64,000 nucleotides of DNA from Posidoniimonas corsicana (GCF_007859765.1 NZ_SIHJ01000001.1:1570067-1634066); one strand, 5' to 3'; numbered from the stretch's first letter, positions 18,407 to 28,824 are shown. Made by a program: numbers and translations. Notes: generated by a model from the sequence alone, not told the origin.

Positions 18407-19113
18407 TCGGCAGTGGTGGCCGGCGGCGTTTCCGCCGGGCGTCCTTCCAGCCGCTCGCCCATCGTGACCGGCTTGTCGATCGCGTTGGCCAACCTTCGCA
18501 GAAACGCTTCCCGTGGGACCTCCACCGCGCCCATGCTGCCGGTGTGCTCGGTCCACTGTTGGATGTCCAGCAGCTCAAACCCGCGGGCGGCGAGGTGGCT
18601 CACCAGGCTCGCGAGCGCGACCTTCGAGGCGTCGGTCTCCAGGTGGAACATCGACTCGGCGGCGAACGCGGCGCCGATCGCGACCCCGTACACCCCGCCC
18701 ACCAGGCGGTTCTCGAGCCACACGTCGATGCTGTGGGCGTGTCCCAGTTCGTGCATCCGGGTGTACGCCGCCCGCATCTGCGGTGTGATCCACGTGCCCC
18801 CCTTACGGTCGGGCGCCGTGGCGCAGCCGTGCATCACCTCGGCGAACGCCTGGTTGAGGGTCACACGGAACCGCCCCGAGCGAAGCCGCCGCCGCAGGCG
18901 CCGCGAAACGTACAGCCCGTCGAGTTCGATAACGGCGCGGGGGTCGGGCGACCACCACAGCAGCGGCGAGTGGTCGTCGTCGGGCCAGGGGAAGATGCCG
19001 TGGCGGTAGGCGTCCAGCAGCCACTCCGGCTCCAGCCGACCGCCAATCGCGATCAGGCCCTCGGGGCCGGCCTCGTGTACCGGGGGGAAGATGCTGGGCG
19101 CCTGCGGGTTCAT
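18403..19113 (-). CDS. aat: Leucyl/phenylalanyl-tRNA-protein transferase
   Basis: N-end-rule enzyme that attaches Leu or Phe from aminoacyl-tRNA to N-terminal Arg/Lys of proteins destined for ClpAP. Typical motifs: LLDAYRHGIFPWPDDDHSPLLWWSPDPRAV, GTWITPQMRAAY, HSIDVWLENRLVGGVYGVAIG and ESMFH. The preferred ATG at 19113 gives 236 aa (MNPQAPSIFPPV...); an ATG at 19149 would add 12 residues. Confidence 0.95.
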   Translation of the reverse strand: MNPQAPSIFPPVHEAGPEGLIAIGGRLEPEWLLDAYRHGIFPWPDDDHSPLLWWSPDPRAVIELDGLYVSRRLRRRLRSGRFRVTLNQAFAEVMHGCATAPDRKGGTWITPQMRAAYTRMHELGHAHSIDVWLENRLVGGVYGVAIGAAFAAESMFHLETDASKVALASLVSHLAARGFELLDIQQWTEHTGSMGAVEVPREAFLRRLANAIDKPVTMGERLEGRPAETPPATTAD

Positions 19114-19174
19114 CCCACGAGCGTAGCCGCGCCGGCCGAGCGGACGCAAGCCAGCCGCGGTTCGCCCCGCGCCG

Positions 19175-20293
19175 CTACCAGGCGGTCTTCACCTCGCCGA
19201 GCAGGTCTTCCCAGATGATCCCCTGCAGCATGCCTGACTCGACGCGTCGCGAGTAGGTCACGCGGCAGGTGAACCGCGGCTTGACCCAGGTCGCCGAGCC
19301 GGGCACCGTGATGAACGGGCGGGGCGAGTAGGCGGCCGCCAGCTTGGCCGGGAACTCCAGGGCCTCGTCCTCCGTGAACGACGGACGGACGCGGCCGGCG
19401 TAGTACAGCTTGCCGTTGAATTCGGTGGCCAGCAGCAGCCGGTCGATCGACCCGTCCTGTGCCAGCTCGTAGCCGACGATCAGCGCGTCGATGGTCTGCC
19501 GCTCGGGTGGGCCCTGGGCCTGGCCAAGCCCGTCGCCGCGGTCGGGCAGGGCGCCGTTGACCGCCGCGTTGTCGGCGAACGACTCCATGGCCTCTTCCAT
19601 GTCCATGCCGTTGTCCTTTCCGCCCGCCTTGTCGGCGATCGCGCCCAGCAGGTTCTTCTTGGCGGGCTGCTTGAAGCCCCAGTCCCAGATCGCCTCGTAC
19701 GGCAGTCCGCCGATCACGAGGGCGGAGCAGACCGTGGCGGTCAGCGTGACGTTGGCCGAGTTGACCACCCAGAACCGCTCGGGCAGCTTGCGGAAGATCT
19801 TGAACCAGCCCTTCAGCGGGCTGACCACCAGGTCCATCACCCCCATGTCGGGGTCGGCCGAGGCGGCCATGAAGAACGCCAGCAGGTGGCACGCCGCGAG
19901 CAGGCTGGCGCCGATCAGCAGCTGGCATACGGCCCAGATGGTGCGGAGGGTTTGGTCATCGGCCGTGTAGATCCTCACCGCGACGCTGGCCGCGATGACC
20001 GCGAGCGTGGTGCCGATGAGCTTCCAGCCCCACGCGGGGATGAGCGTCGCCCACACCTCGGCGTGCGACTTGGCCGGCGTGGCTGGCGCCTGGCCGTTGC
20101 AGGCTTGTTCCCATTCCGGAGCAATGTCCACGTGGATCCCCAGCGAAGCGTACCAGCCGCACGACGGGCAGGCCGACAGCTTGCCGTCGGGCAGAGCGGC
20201 TTCGCACTTCTCGCAGACCGGTCCGACCGGCGCCTCTTCTAGTTCGATGGCGCCGCCGTCAAAGCCGGGCAGGCTGTCTAGGGTTTCCGACAT
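19175..20293 (-). CDS. Zinc-ribbon membrane protein of unknown function
   Basis: 372 aa. Residues ~27-50 form a treble-clef-like zinc ribbon with two CxxC pairs (CEKCEAALPDGKLSACPSCGWYASLG). Three hydrophobic segments follow (GTTLAVIAASVAVRIY; WAVCQLLIGASLLAACHLLAFFMAA; VNSANVTLTATVCSALVIGG). The rest is soluble and has no recognised catalytic motif. The style, a zinc ribbon followed by membrane helices, is frequent in planctomycetes and often seen in proteins of unknown role. No operon partner is obvious. Confidence 0.75.
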   Translation of the reverse strand: MSETLDSLPGFDGGAIELEEAPVGPVCEKCEAALPDGKLSACPSCGWYASLGIHVDIAPEWEQACNGQAPATPAKSHAEVWATLIPAWGWKLIGTTLAVIAASVAVRIYTADDQTLRTIWAVCQLLIGASLLAACHLLAFFMAASADPDMGVMDLVVSPLKGWFKIFRKLPERFWVVNSANVTLTATVCSALVIGGLPYEAIWDWGFKQPAKKNLLGAIADKAGGKDNGMDMEEAMESFADNAAVNGALPDRGDGLGQAQGPPERQTIDALIVGYELAQDGSIDRLLLATEFNGKLYYAGRVRPSFTEDEALEFPAKLAAAYSPRPFITVPGSATWVKPRFTCRVTYSRRVESGMLQGIIWEDLLGEVKTAW

Positions 20294-20455
20294 GTCGAGG
20301 GGTCCCCGGTCGCTGGTCGTTTGGGAGTTATGGTCGTTCTGGAAAACCTAGCTCGCTACGGCTGCCCGGCGGGTAGCAATTTGCGGAAACCTGTCCGGGA
20401 TTTAGGGATTGTGCAGGCCATGCGCACGACGCACGCAAGTCATTCATGCCGAATG

Positions 20456-20484
20456 CTGACCCACCGCACGCCGACCGCTATAAT
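20456..20484 (+). promoter_or_regulatory. Sigma70-type promoter of the HtrA gene
   Basis: -35 CTGACC at 20456-20461, a 17-base spacer and a perfect -10 TATAAT at 20479-20484. The predicted start is near 20491, leaving a 56-base leader to the ATG at 20547. Confidence 0.7.
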
Positions 20485-20546
20485 GCAGGCTGCTCTATTC
20501 TCGCTGGGCCTCGCGCCGACTCGACAGAACAAGAGATCACCAGCCG

Positions 20547-21809
20547 ATGTCTCACACGCCACCCGAGGAGGCCCCCCTGGCTTCCTCTGCGGACCCCGCG
20601 GCGCCCTCCGCCGCCGAGCCAGTCGCGGACCTCGACCGGCAGATGTTCGACAAGCCCAATCTGCAGCTGCGCGACCCGGACCCGTACGCGTTCGCCAACC
20701 GCATCTGGCGGCTGACGCTGGTGTTTGTGGTGCTGAGCGCCGTGGCCGCCGGCCCCTACCTGTGGGGCCAGTTCCAGTACTCGGGCCGCTACAACACCCT
20801 CATCGCCGAGCACGACGCGGCCGACGAGATCCTGGGCGACCTCCGGCCCCGGCTGGAAGATTTTGCGCTCGCCTCGCGGATGGTCGCCAAGAAGGTTGGA
20901 CCGTCGGTGGTCAACATCTACCGCCCCCACTTCCGCGGCACCGACGGGCAGGGCTCGGGCGTGATCATGGACGAGGAGGGCTACATCCTCACCAACTTCC
21001 ACGTGGTCGAGGACGCCAAGGGCCTGCGCGTCCAGCTGGATGACGGCCGCGACGTGGAGGCCGCCGTGTTCGGTTTCGACCGCGCCACCGACCTGGCCGT
21101 GCTCAAGATCAACGCCGACAACCTGGTCGCCGCCAGCTGGGGCGACAGCGACCTGCTCGACTTGGGCGACCTGGTCTGGGCGATGGGCAGCCCGTTCGGG
21201 CTGAGCCGCAGCATCACGTTCGGCATTGTCAGCGCCAAGCACCGCAGCAGCTCGAGCGGCATCGTGACCGCCAGCGTGTACCAGGAGTACCTGCAGACGG
21301 ACGTCGCGGTGAACCCGGGCAACAGCGGCGGGCCGCTGGTGGACCTCGAGGGCCGCGTCGTGGGGATCAACACGGCGATCCTCGGACCGACCTACCAGGG
21401 CGTCAGCTTCGCCATCCCGTCGGCGCTGGCCCGCGAGAAGTACGAGCAACTCCGCGACAAGGGCTACATCGAGCGCGGCTACCTGGGCGTGCAGCCCAGC
21501 ACCGTGCCAGAGCGGGTCCGCCGCGAGCTGGCGCTCGATCAGGGCAAGGGCGTGCTGATCGCCGACGTGGTGGCCGACGGGCCGGCCGGCATCGCCGGCA
21601 TCCGCCGGCGGGACGTGATCCTCCGCTGGAACGACCACGAGGCGACCGACCCGACCGTGCTCAGCCGCACGATCGCCAACACCGAGATCGGCTCGACCGC
21701 CACCGTGCTGGTAAAACGCAAGGAACGCGGCGAGGTCGTCGAAAAACGGCTAAACGTCGAGGTCGGTTTGAAGCCGTACGCCGAAGAGGCCCCGGCCCAG
21801 CTCGACTGA
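20547..21809 (+). CDS. HtrA/DegP-type trypsin-like serine protease with PDZ domain
   Basis: 420-aa S1C protease. A Pro/Ala-rich N-terminal cytoplasmic tail of ~50 residues is followed by a transmembrane anchor (LTLVFVVLSAVAAGPYLW). The protease domain has the full triad: His152 (ILTNFHVVEDA), Asp182 (RATDLAVLKI) and Ser260 (NPGNSGGPLVD). One PDZ domain starts at GYLGVQPSTVPERV and includes the substrate-groove and GIRRRDVILRWN segments. It should degrade or refold damaged proteins on the outer side of the cytoplasmic membrane. A strong promoter lies just upstream. Confidence 0.93.
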   Translation: MSHTPPEEAPLASSADPAAPSAAEPVADLDRQMFDKPNLQLRDPDPYAFANRIWRLTLVFVVLSAVAAGPYLWGQFQYSGRYNTLIAEHDAADEILGDLRPRLEDFALASRMVAKKVGPSVVNIYRPHFRGTDGQGSGVIMDEEGYILTNFHVVEDAKGLRVQLDDGRDVEAAVFGFDRATDLAVLKINADNLVAASWGDSDLLDLGDLVWAMGSPFGLSRSITFGIVSAKHRSSSSGIVTASVYQEYLQTDVAVNPGNSGGPLVDLEGRVVGINTAILGPTYQGVSFAIPSALAREKYEQLRDKGYIERGYLGVQPSTVPERVRRELALDQGKGVLIADVVADGPAGIAGIRRRDVILRWNDHEATDPTVLSRTIANTEIGSTATVLVKRKERGEVVEKRLNVEVGLKPYAEEAPAQLD

Positions 21810-21913
21810 CGCCGGGCATCCGCGGCCCGGGCTCCTCACGCTTACTGTCATTGTTTGGTAGGTTAGCGGGCCGGATGTCCGCCGGCCCCGATCCCGACTA
21901 ACCGCTCCCACGG

Positions 21914-23926
21914 ATGAGTAGCGCCAGCCCCCTCGACGCCAAGGAGATTGTCCGCCAATCGGTCGACATCGTCGACCTGGTGGGCGAGTCGTACGAGCTC
22001 CGCCGGCAGGGCCGCAACTACGTCTGCCGCTGCCCCTGGCACGACGACACCAAGCCCAGCCTAACCGTGAACCAGGAGCGGCAGAGCTGGCGCTGCTGGG
22101 TCTGCGACATCGGCGGCGACATCTTTAGCTTCGTCATGAAGCGTGACGGCATCGGCTTCCGCGAGGCGCTCGAACTGCTGGCCGACCGAGCCGGGGTCAG
22201 CCTGGCGCCCGCCCACGGCCGCCCCGCCAAACCGGGGGGCCCGGGCGACAAGAAGACGCTGTACGAGGCCGTGGCCTACGCGGAGCAGCGGTTCCACCGC
22301 TGCCTGCTGGAGAGCCCCGACGCGGCGCCCGCCCGCGACTACCTGGCCGGCCGCGGCATCAGCCGCGAGAGCATCGAACGGCACCGCATCGGCTTCGCGC
22401 CCGACAGCTGGGACTGGCTCAAGAACCAGGCGTCGGCGCAGGGGTTCTCGCAGGCGGTGCTGGCGCGGGTGGGTCTGGTGCGCGAGCGGGACGGCGGCGG
22501 CTGCTACGACTTCTTCCGCGGCCGGGTGATCTTCCCGATCCACGACCTGCAGTCCCGTCCGATCGCATTCGGCGGGCGGATCCTGCCGCAGCTAGCGGAC
22601 AAGGGGGGCGGCAAGTACGTCAACTCGCCCGAAACCCCGCTCTACTCCAAGAGCAACCAACTGTACGCGCTGCACCTGGCCCGCGAGTCGGTGCAGCGGG
22701 AGGGGCAGATCGCCGTTATGGAGGGCTACACGGACGTCGTGATGGCCCACCAGCACGGCCTAGCGAACGCGGTGGCGTGCTGCGGCACGGCCCTGGTCGA
22801 GTCGCACCTGAAGCTGATCCAACGGTTCACCGACAGCGTCGCGCTGGTGCTCGACGGCGACGACGCCGGGCAGCGGCGTGCTAGCGAGGTCCTTGAACTG
22901 TTTGTCACAAATCAGGTTGATTTGCGGATTCTGACCTTGCCTGAAAACCTCGATCCATGTGATTTTATTGCTACGCCTAAGGAAGGGCCCAAGGATGGGT
23001 ACGGCGTTGAGGCGTTCCGCGAGCTGCTCCGGCAGGCCCCGGACGCCCTGCAACACAAACTCAATACAGCGACCAACGGATTGGTTTCTCCCCTCAACAC
23101 GCACGCCGCGACGCGCGCTGCAGAAGACGTCTTGGCCACGCTGGCCAAGGTCCCCACCGACGGCCTGGCCGGCGGTGCGTCGATGCTCCGCGAGCAGTCG
23201 CTGCTCAGCAGCCTGGCCAACCGCCTGCGGATGCCGCAGGAGCCGCTGCGGGCCCGCCTGGCGGTGCTGCGTCGGGAGCACGCCGCCAAGCCGCTGGTCC
23301 GCAAGCCGTTGGCCAGCAGCCCGGCGCCGCAGCCGACCGCCCCTCGGCCCGCCACGCCGGCCGACATCGACCCGAACGCGGCGCTGCTCGACTCCGCGTA
23401 CGAAGAGCTCGAGGACCCCGGCTTCCCCGGCGAGTCGGCCGACCCGATCGCCCCCGAGGCGGCGCCCAGCAACCTGCCTGTCAAGCTGACCACCCACGAC
23501 GGCGAGCTGCTGGAGCTGATGCTGCTGGATGCCGAGTGCGCCCGCCGCATCGCCGAATCGATCGCGGTCGACGCGCTCGAGTCTTCCACCGGCCGGGCGT
23601 TGTTCCTGGCCTGCCGCGACGCGCTGGAGGTCGAGGGCCAGGTCGACTTCCACTGGATGCTCGGCACGCTCTCGGACGAGCGACTCAAGGGCGCGCTGGT
23701 AGCCATCGATGAGGAGGCCCAGGCCAAACGCGAGGGCGACCTGCCCCAGCGGCTGACCGACCTGCTGGCCCGCCACGCGCGGCTCGCCCAGCAGGCCATG
23801 CGTTCACAACAGAAAGCGGCGATCGCGCAGCGGTCGCTCACCGAAACCGAGGAACTGGAGACCCTCAACAACATCTTTGCGAACCTCAAGAACCGGCAGA
23901 CGGGGTCCTTGCCCACGGAAGGGTAG
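21914..23926 (+). CDS. dnaG: DNA primase
   Basis: Makes RNA primers for replication. The N-terminal zinc finger is C40-x2-H43-x17-C61-x2-C64; the RNA-polymerase core includes the toprim segments [16 protein letters not shown] and [15 protein letters not shown]; the C-terminal part should bind DnaB helicase. The 670-aa length is typical, with a Pro/Ala-rich linker near residues 465-490. A short AT-richer stretch around 22900-23090 uses less GC-biased codons than the surroundings. It forms the dnaG-rpoD pair of the classical macromolecular-synthesis operon; no rpsU lies directly in front of it. Confidence 0.97.
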   Translation: MSSASPLDAKEIVRQSVDIVDLVGESYELRRQGRNYVCRCPWHDDTKPSLTVNQERQSWRCWVCDIGGDIFSFVMKRDGIGFREALELLADRAGVSLAPAHGRPAKPGGPGDKKTLYEAVAYAEQRFHRCLLESPDAAPARDYLAGRGISRESIERHRIGFAPDSWDWLKNQASAQGFSQAVLARVGLVRERDGGGCYDFFRGRVIFPIHDLQSRPIAFGGRILPQLADKGGGKYVNSPETPLYSKSNQLYALHLARESVQREGQIAVMEGYTDVVMAHQHGLANAVACCGTALVESHLKLIQRFTDSVALVLDGDDAGQRRASEVLELFVTNQVDLRILTLPENLDPCDFIATPKEGPKDGYGVEAFRELLRQAPDALQHKLNTATNGLVSPLNTHAATRAAEDVLATLAKVPTDGLAGGASMLREQSLLSSLANRLRMPQEPLRARLAVLRREHAAKPLVRKPLASSPAPQPTAPRPATPADIDPNAALLDSAYEELEDPGFPGESADPIAPEAAPSNLPVKLTTHDGELLELMLLDAECARRIAESIAVDALESSTGRALFLACRDALEVEGQVDFHWMLGTLSDERLKGALVAIDEEAQAKREGDLPQRLTDLLARHARLAQQAMRSQQKAAIAQRSLTETEELETLNNIFANLKNRQTGSLPTEG

Positions 23927-24035
23927 GGGGTCTTGCCGGGACACGCGGGCGCGCCGTTACCCGTGCGGCGCGCGACGACCGTGTGGAGCGTCACCTCACT
24001 TAAACGCACAGGAAGTGCGGAGGAGTCGAAGCGAT

Positions 24036-25703
24036 ATGACCCAAGCAGCCACCACGCTGAACGACCTGATCGACCTGGCCAAGTCCACCGGCCGCCTCAC
24101 CTACCAACAGGTCTTCCCCTACCTGCCGGACGAGACCGAGGGCGTCGAGAAGATCGAGGCCCTGTTGAATGTGCTCGACGGCCTCGGCATCGAGCTCGAC
24201 GACGAGTGCCCCCCGCCCGCCCTGGCCGAGACCCGCGCCAGCGAGCAGGGCGACCGCTCGCACCTGCTGCAGGACGTGCTGCCCAGCGGCAACAGCGACC
24301 CCATCCGCATGTACCTGTCGCAGATGGCGGAGATCCCGCTCCTGTCACGCGACGAGGAGATCGGCCTGGCCAAGAAGATCGAGCTGACCCGCAAGCGGTT
24401 CCGCCGCAACCTGCTCCGCTCGTTCTACGCCCTGGAGGCCACCGTCAAGACGCTCGAGAAGGTGCACTCCGGCGAGCTGCCGTTCGACCGCACGATCAAG
24501 GTCTCGCTGACCGAGCGGCTGACCAAGGAGCAGGTGTCGTCCCGCATGCCGGCCAACCTGGCGTCGCTCCGCGGCCTGATGGACCTGCAGCGTCGTGACT
24601 TCGCGGCCATGGTGGACCACCGCCAGAGTGACGAGGTCAAGGCCGAGGCCCGCGCCCGCTACCTCCGCCGCCGCGAGAAGATGCTGGTTCTCGTCGAGGA
24701 GCTGAGCCTCCGCAGCCGCCGCATCACGCCGCTGATCGCCGAGCTCGAAGAGTACGCCCAGCGGATGGACGACGTCACCCGCGAGCTGCGTGAGCTCAAG
24801 GCCACCGGCGCGCCGGCCGACAAGATCGCCAGCGTCCGCGCCGAGCTGCTGCAGCTCATGCGGCGCACGCTGGAGAGCCCGTCGAGCCTCCGCAAGCGGG
24901 CCAGCCAGCTGCGGCGCCAGTTCGCCGACTTCGAGGGCGCCAAGCGGCAGCTCTCCAGCGGCAACCTGCGGCTGGTGGTGTCGATCGCCAAGAAGTACCG
25001 CAACCGTGGCCTGTCGTTCCTGGACCTGATCCAGGAGGGCAACACCGGACTGATGCGTGCGGTTGATAAGTACGAGTACCGCCGTGGCTTCAAGTTCAGC
25101 ACCTACGCCACGTGGTGGATCCGCCAGGCGATCACCCGGGCGATCGCCGACCAGGCCCGCACGATTCGTATTCCGGTGCACATGATCGACGTGCTGACCA
25201 AGCTCCGCAACACGGCCAAGCAGCTGCAGCAGGAGATGGGCCGCGAGCCGACCACCGAAGAGACCGCCCTGGCCGCCGGCATCCCGCTGGAAGAGACCGA
25301 GCGCGTGCTGGACATCGGCCGCCACCCGGTCAGCCTCGACCGCCCCGTCGGCGACGGCGACGACTGCAGCTTCGGCGAGTTCGTCGAGGACAACGCTGTG
25401 GAGAACCCCTGGAAGCTGGCCAACAACGGCCTGCTGCGTGAGCGGATCGAGGAGCTGCTCAAGACCCTCACCTTCCGCGAGCGAGAGATCATCCGCCTCC
25501 GCTACGGCCTGGCCGACGGCTACAGCTACACGCTGGAAGAAGTGGGCCGCATCTTCAAGGTGACCCGCGAGCGGGTCCGCCAGATCGAGGCCAAAGCCGT
25601 CAGCAAGCTGCAGAACCCGGTCCGCAGCCAGATGCTCAACAGCTTCGTGCCCGAGGGCGCCGAGCTGGTCGAGGGCTACGACCCGCTGGAAGCCGCGGCC
25701 TAG
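24036..25703 (+). CDS. rpoD: Principal RNA polymerase sigma factor (sigma70)
   Basis: 555 aa. Region 1.2 [21 protein letters not shown]; region 2 [20 protein letters not shown], then [23 protein letters not shown] with the -10-reading [14 protein letters not shown]; region 3 around [15 protein letters not shown]; region 4 [14 protein letters not shown] and [22 protein letters not shown], the -35 helix-turn-helix. A charged insert lies between regions 1.2 and 2, as in housekeeping sigma factors. The ATG at 24036 has a strong SD (GGAGGAG-like, 24018-24026); the open frame to 23877 overlaps dnaG and is not believed translated. Confidence 0.97.
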   Translation: MTQAATTLNDLIDLAKSTGRLTYQQVFPYLPDETEGVEKIEALLNVLDGLGIELDDECPPPALAETRASEQGDRSHLLQDVLPSGNSDPIRMYLSQMAEIPLLSRDEEIGLAKKIELTRKRFRRNLLRSFYALEATVKTLEKVHSGELPFDRTIKVSLTERLTKEQVSSRMPANLASLRGLMDLQRRDFAAMVDHRQSDEVKAEARARYLRRREKMLVLVEELSLRSRRITPLIAELEEYAQRMDDVTRELRELKATGAPADKIASVRAELLQLMRRTLESPSSLRKRASQLRRQFADFEGAKRQLSSGNLRLVVSIAKKYRNRGLSFLDLIQEGNTGLMRAVDKYEYRRGFKFSTYATWWIRQAITRAIADQARTIRIPVHMIDVLTKLRNTAKQLQQEMGREPTTEETALAAGIPLEETERVLDIGRHPVSLDRPVGDGDDCSFGEFVEDNAVENPWKLANNGLLRERIEELLKTLTFREREIIRLRYGLADGYSYTLEEVGRIFKVTRERVRQIEAKAVSKLQNPVRSQMLNSFVPEGAELVEGYDPLEAAA

Positions 25704-25759
25704 CGCGTGCGCCAGAGCCCACGGCGCCAGCCGTGGGAGCGGCTAAGCGAGAAACGAAC

Positions 25760-25800
25760 AGAGCCCTGCAGGGGAATCCCTGCAGGGCTCTTTCTGATTT
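25760..25800 (+). terminator. Strong rho-independent terminator after rpoD
   Basis: Perfect 14-pair stem AGAGCCCTGCAGGG/CCCTGCAGGGCTCT (25760-25773 and 25778-25791) with a GAAT loop, followed by TTCTGATTT. Confidence 0.9.
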
Positions 25801-25926
25801 GGTCCCATGGCCGGCGCCATGGACGGCTCGATTGTGTTAACGCAGGTGACGCGGCCGCTGGAGCCCACACCACAGCGTGCCCAGCCTGTGCCTCAAGCCT
25901 GATGGCTGAACTCGAACGGTCGCAAA

Positions 25927-26670
25927 CTACTCCATCGCGATCGCCCGCGCGAGCGGCTCGAGCACCTCGCCGGCGACGTAGTCGTCCACCACTTCCAGGC
26001 AGAGCTTCTTGAGCTGCTTGAGCGCGTCGACAAACGTCATGCCGGGGTCCAGGCTGCCGTACCGCCGGGCCGTTACGTACACGCTGAGCTGCTCCTCCTG
26101 AAACTCGCCCGTGCGGATGTGGTACGGCGTGGTGCGGTTCTCGACGCTCAGCCGGCACTGCAGGCGGCAGTCCTCGTCAACAGCGAACGTCAGGTTGGGC
26201 TCGAAGTTGATGAACGACGCGCCGGGCATCTGGGTCGCCTTGGCGAAGCCGGGCGGCACGCCGATCGCCTCGGCCACCAGCGCGTTGTGGTTGCCGCGGT
26301 AGTTGAAGTCGAAGCCCATCAGGAAGTCGAGCGCCTCGCAGTCCAGCCCGCTGATTGACAGCCCGTAGGGCGCCAGCTCCAGGGCGTGCACGTGCTGCTC
26401 GTAGGCAGTCTGAACGTTGTCCGGGTTCACGTGCCCGGACGCGACCCGCCGCGGCTCCAGCGAGCACCACCGGTAGACGCCGCTGTCCTTGTCCCCTTCG
26501 AGGACAAAGTCGCCCTTGTCCCGCCCGTAGAAGTTCCGCATCTCCGGGTACTTGCGTTGCATCTGCTCGGCAAAGTGCAGCAGCGTCTCACGGCTGTTGG
26601 AGAGCTCCATCTCCGTGTTGAGGTTCATGTTGACGTAGAAGTCATCGGCTAGCGAAGCATACGGGTTCAT
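25927..26670 (-). CDS. Conserved-looking protein of unknown function
   Basis: 247 aa from the ATG at 26670, which has a good SD (AAAGAGGT). It is a soluble acidic protein beginning MNPYASLADDFYVNMNLNTEM, with a long N-terminal domain about filling a mixed alpha/beta fold (FYGRDKGDFVLEGDKDSGVYRWCSLEPRRVASGHVNP) and TFVDALKQLKKLCLEVVDDYVAGEV near the C-terminus. No enzyme motif, signal peptide or membrane segment is seen. The frame is open about 500 bases further upstream, but the SD and codon pattern favour 26670. Confidence 0.75.
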   Translation of the reverse strand: MNPYASLADDFYVNMNLNTEMELSNSRETLLHFAEQMQRKYPEMRNFYGRDKGDFVLEGDKDSGVYRWCSLEPRRVASGHVNPDNVQTAYEQHVHALELAPYGLSISGLDCEALDFLMGFDFNYRGNHNALVAEAIGVPPGFAKATQMPGASFINFEPNLTFAVDEDCRLQCRLSVENRTTPYHIRTGEFQEEQLSVYVTARRYGSLDPGMTFVDALKQLKKLCLEVVDDYVAGEVLEPLARAIAME

Positions 26671-26886
26671 GCCGCTAGTACCTCTTTCGCTGCTGGGGTG
26701 CGGTATCCGTTCGGTTGCTGGCGCCGCGGGGTGTGGCCGCGTCGCGAGGGGCGTCATTGCCAGGTTGGAACCAAACTGCGCAGGTTGCCAACCGCCCTCC
26801 GGCAAGTATACGATCGGCGTTCTCGGGGTGTCAAAGGCCGCAAACCACGCCGGCGGGCGCCCCGCACCACCCGACTGGAGGTCCCC

Positions 26887-27444
26887 GTGACGGTCGTGAC
26901 GGTTGAAACCTGCCATGCCTGCTTTCCCACGGACCTGGGCTGGATGGCCCTTGCCGCCGCGCCGCGGGGCGGGGTCTGGACGCTCGCCTCGTTGGTGTTT
27001 GGACACACCTCGGCCGCCGCCGCGCGGCGCCGATTGGGTGCGGACGACCCAGCGTCGATCGGGCCCGACACGTCGACCGCTCCGCCCGACGCCGTCGCCG
27101 AGTGGGTCGACCTGTTGGAACGCTACGCAGCGGGCGAGCCGCTGTCGCTCGAGGCGATTCCCGTCTGCCGCGACCACCTCACCCCGTTCGGTAAATTCGT
27201 CTCGCGGTCGTGCGCGGCGATCCCGTACGGGCAGACCCGCAGCTACGGCCAGCTGGCCAAGCAGGCGGGCCGGCCCGCCGCCGCACGGGCCGTCGGGTCA
27301 GTGATGTCGGGCAACCGGACCCCGCTGGCGGTGCCGTGCCACCGCGTGCTGGGCGCCGGCGGGCGGCTGGGCGGTTTCTCGGCGCCGCAGGGCGTGGCGA
27401 TGAAGCGCCGGCTGCTCGAGATGGAAGGCTCGTGGATGTTCTAG
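26887..27444 (+). CDS. ogt: Methylated-DNA--protein-cysteine methyltransferase
   Basis: Suicidal repair protein taking the methyl group from O6-methylguanine. 185 aa, with the acceptor Cys151 in LAVPCHRVLGAGGRLGGFS, the DNA-binding helix YGQTRSYGQLAKQAGRPAAARAVG and the Asn of MSGNRTP. The start is GTG at 26887 (VTVVTVETC), supported by GGAGGT at 26877-26882. It lies divergent from the previous unknown gene, with about 215 bases between them. Confidence 0.93.
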   Translation: MTVVTVETCHACFPTDLGWMALAAAPRGGVWTLASLVFGHTSAAAARRRLGADDPASIGPDTSTAPPDAVAEWVDLLERYAAGEPLSLEAIPVCRDHLTPFGKFVSRSCAAIPYGQTRSYGQLAKQAGRPAAARAVGSVMSGNRTPLAVPCHRVLGAGGRLGGFSAPQGVAMKRRLLEMEGSWMF

Positions 27445-27453
27445 CCGGGCCGG

Positions 27454-28062
27454 CTAATCGTTCGGAAGCGAATACTTGTCCCACTCTCCGTCCGGCAGGT
27501 TGGCCAGCAGCGCATCCCACGAGTCGTGCCGCTCGAGAGCCGCAACCACCTGCCGCAGCGGCCGCGCGAACACACCCGGCAGGTCGCGCTCGCCGGACAG
27601 CCTTGGAATGAATGCGAGCCGCTCCGCCGGTGGCTCGAACCGCGCGTCGATCCCGGCCTTGTTGCCGCGTGGGTCGAGTCGGAACCAGCCCGTGTCGGGC
27701 AACCACACCGCGTTGAGCCCGTGCAGGCAGCAGGGCGGACCGTGGTCGTCGATGCAGAGACGCTGGTAGCACAGTCCAGCCGGCACGCCGTTGGCCCGCA
27801 GCAGCGCGCACAGCAGGTGGCTCTTGGCGTAGCAGTATCCGGTGCGGTGCAGCAGCACCTGCGACGCCGAGCAGGTGACCGGGTTGCGCCGGTAATCGCC
27901 GCTGTGCTGGACCTCGTCACGCACGAACCGGAAGCAAGCGTCGATGGTGGCGAACGTATCCACGCCGCGTAGATCCATCGCGACCCGGGCGACATCGACG
28001 TTCGTCGAGTCAATCGACTTGCACGGATTCAGGTAAGCGGCTGCTGGGGGGCGCGGCGTCAT
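27454..28062 (-). CDS. Transglutaminase-like cysteine peptidase-fold protein
   Basis: 202 aa from the ATG at 28062. The transglutaminase-core triad is present: Cys in HRTGYCYAKSHLL, His in CLHGLNAVWLP and Asp in RLDPRGN. These enzymes act as proteases, amidases or transglutaminases; many small bacterial ones are of unknown substrate. Its N-terminus overlaps the C-terminal coding part of the upstream minus-strand membrane protein by 53 bases in another frame, implying co-transcription. An ATG at 28137 would extend it by 25 residues into the neighbour. Confidence 0.82.
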   Translation of the reverse strand: MTPRPPAAAYLNPCKSIDSTNVDVARVAMDLRGVDTFATIDACFRFVRDEVQHSGDYRRNPVTCSASQVLLHRTGYCYAKSHLLCALLRANGVPAGLCYQRLCIDDHGPPCCLHGLNAVWLPDTGWFRLDPRGNKAGIDARFEPPAERLAFIPRLSGERDLPGVFARPLRQVVAALERHDSWDALLANLPDGEWDKYSLPND

Positions 28063-28756
28063 TGGGCGGTGGCGGTTGCGGGCGGTCTGGAGGCTCTCGG
28101 TTGGAGGAAGGAGGGGCGGCCCCGCCATCCTGCCCATTGACGCCTAGCGGCCACGGCAGGTTCATCTGTGCCAGCGCGTACCGGGCTAGCCGGATGGCGA
28201 CCGCCACCAGTAGTGTTGCCGTGCTCAGGTGAAGCAGCAACACCAGGGGCAGCGCGACCCCGGCGCCGATCATCGCGAACACGACAGCGACAACCGACGT
28301 GGCCACCAATGACTGCTTGACCCCAAAGCACGCACCGCGCCGCGCCATCAGCCAGACCGCGATCCAGATCAGTGCTGTGACAACGTACGAGCACTCCCAC
28401 GAGGCCGCGCGGGTGCTCACGTGGAGGTTTATTCCGCCGGGTTGATGTAGGCCACCGAACGGCGGAACAGCAAACCCGCACCAGTGCCCATCGGCTCGTT
28501 CGGTCCAGCTAGCGGCGGGGCTCCAGTAGCCGGAGTCCACCTCAGCGCCTACGAACACCACGCCGGCACCGTTCAATGACAGGCATCCCGCGACCAGGCC
28601 GTCGTGAACCACGCGGGCGGACACACAGTTCGGGCGGCCGTGTCCAAGGACTCCGCCATGGCTGGTGATCGCAAACGCAACCGACAGGCAGATCATCCCC
28701 AGCGACCACTCCGCGAGCGTGGGGACGTAGACGGTAACGGTGCGGCCGGCGCGCAT
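28010..28756 (-). CDS. Membrane protein of unknown function
   Basis: 248 aa from the ATG at 28756 (MRAGRTVTVYVPTLAEW...). Hydrophobic segments: SLGMICLSVAFAITSHGGVLG near the start, YVVTALIWIAVWLMARRG in the middle, and a long pair (SLVATSVVAVVFAMIGAGVAL and LVLLLHLSTATLLVAVAIRLARYAL). The tail is proline-rich (REPPDRPQPPPPNDAAPPSS). No family was recognised. The open frame continues to 29260, but that upstream part lies antisense to leader A and is rejected. It overlaps the transglutaminase-like gene by 53 bases. Confidence 0.55.
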   Translation of the reverse strand: MRAGRTVTVYVPTLAEWSLGMICLSVAFAITSHGGVLGHGRPNCVSARVVHDGLVAGCLSLNGAGVVFVGAEVDSGYWSPAASWTERADGHWCGFAVPPFGGLHQPGGINLHVSTRAASWECSYVVTALIWIAVWLMARRGACFGVKQSLVATSVVAVVFAMIGAGVALPLVLLLHLSTATLLVAVAIRLARYALAQMNLPWPLGVNGQDGGAAPPSSNREPPDRPQPPPPNDAAPPSSRLPESVQVD

Positions 28757-28824
28757 AGCCGCTTTACGGCAATGCGGGGAGCTCGGTTCACAGCGTTCTA
28801 TGCCGCGCGACCGGCCTTGGGAGT

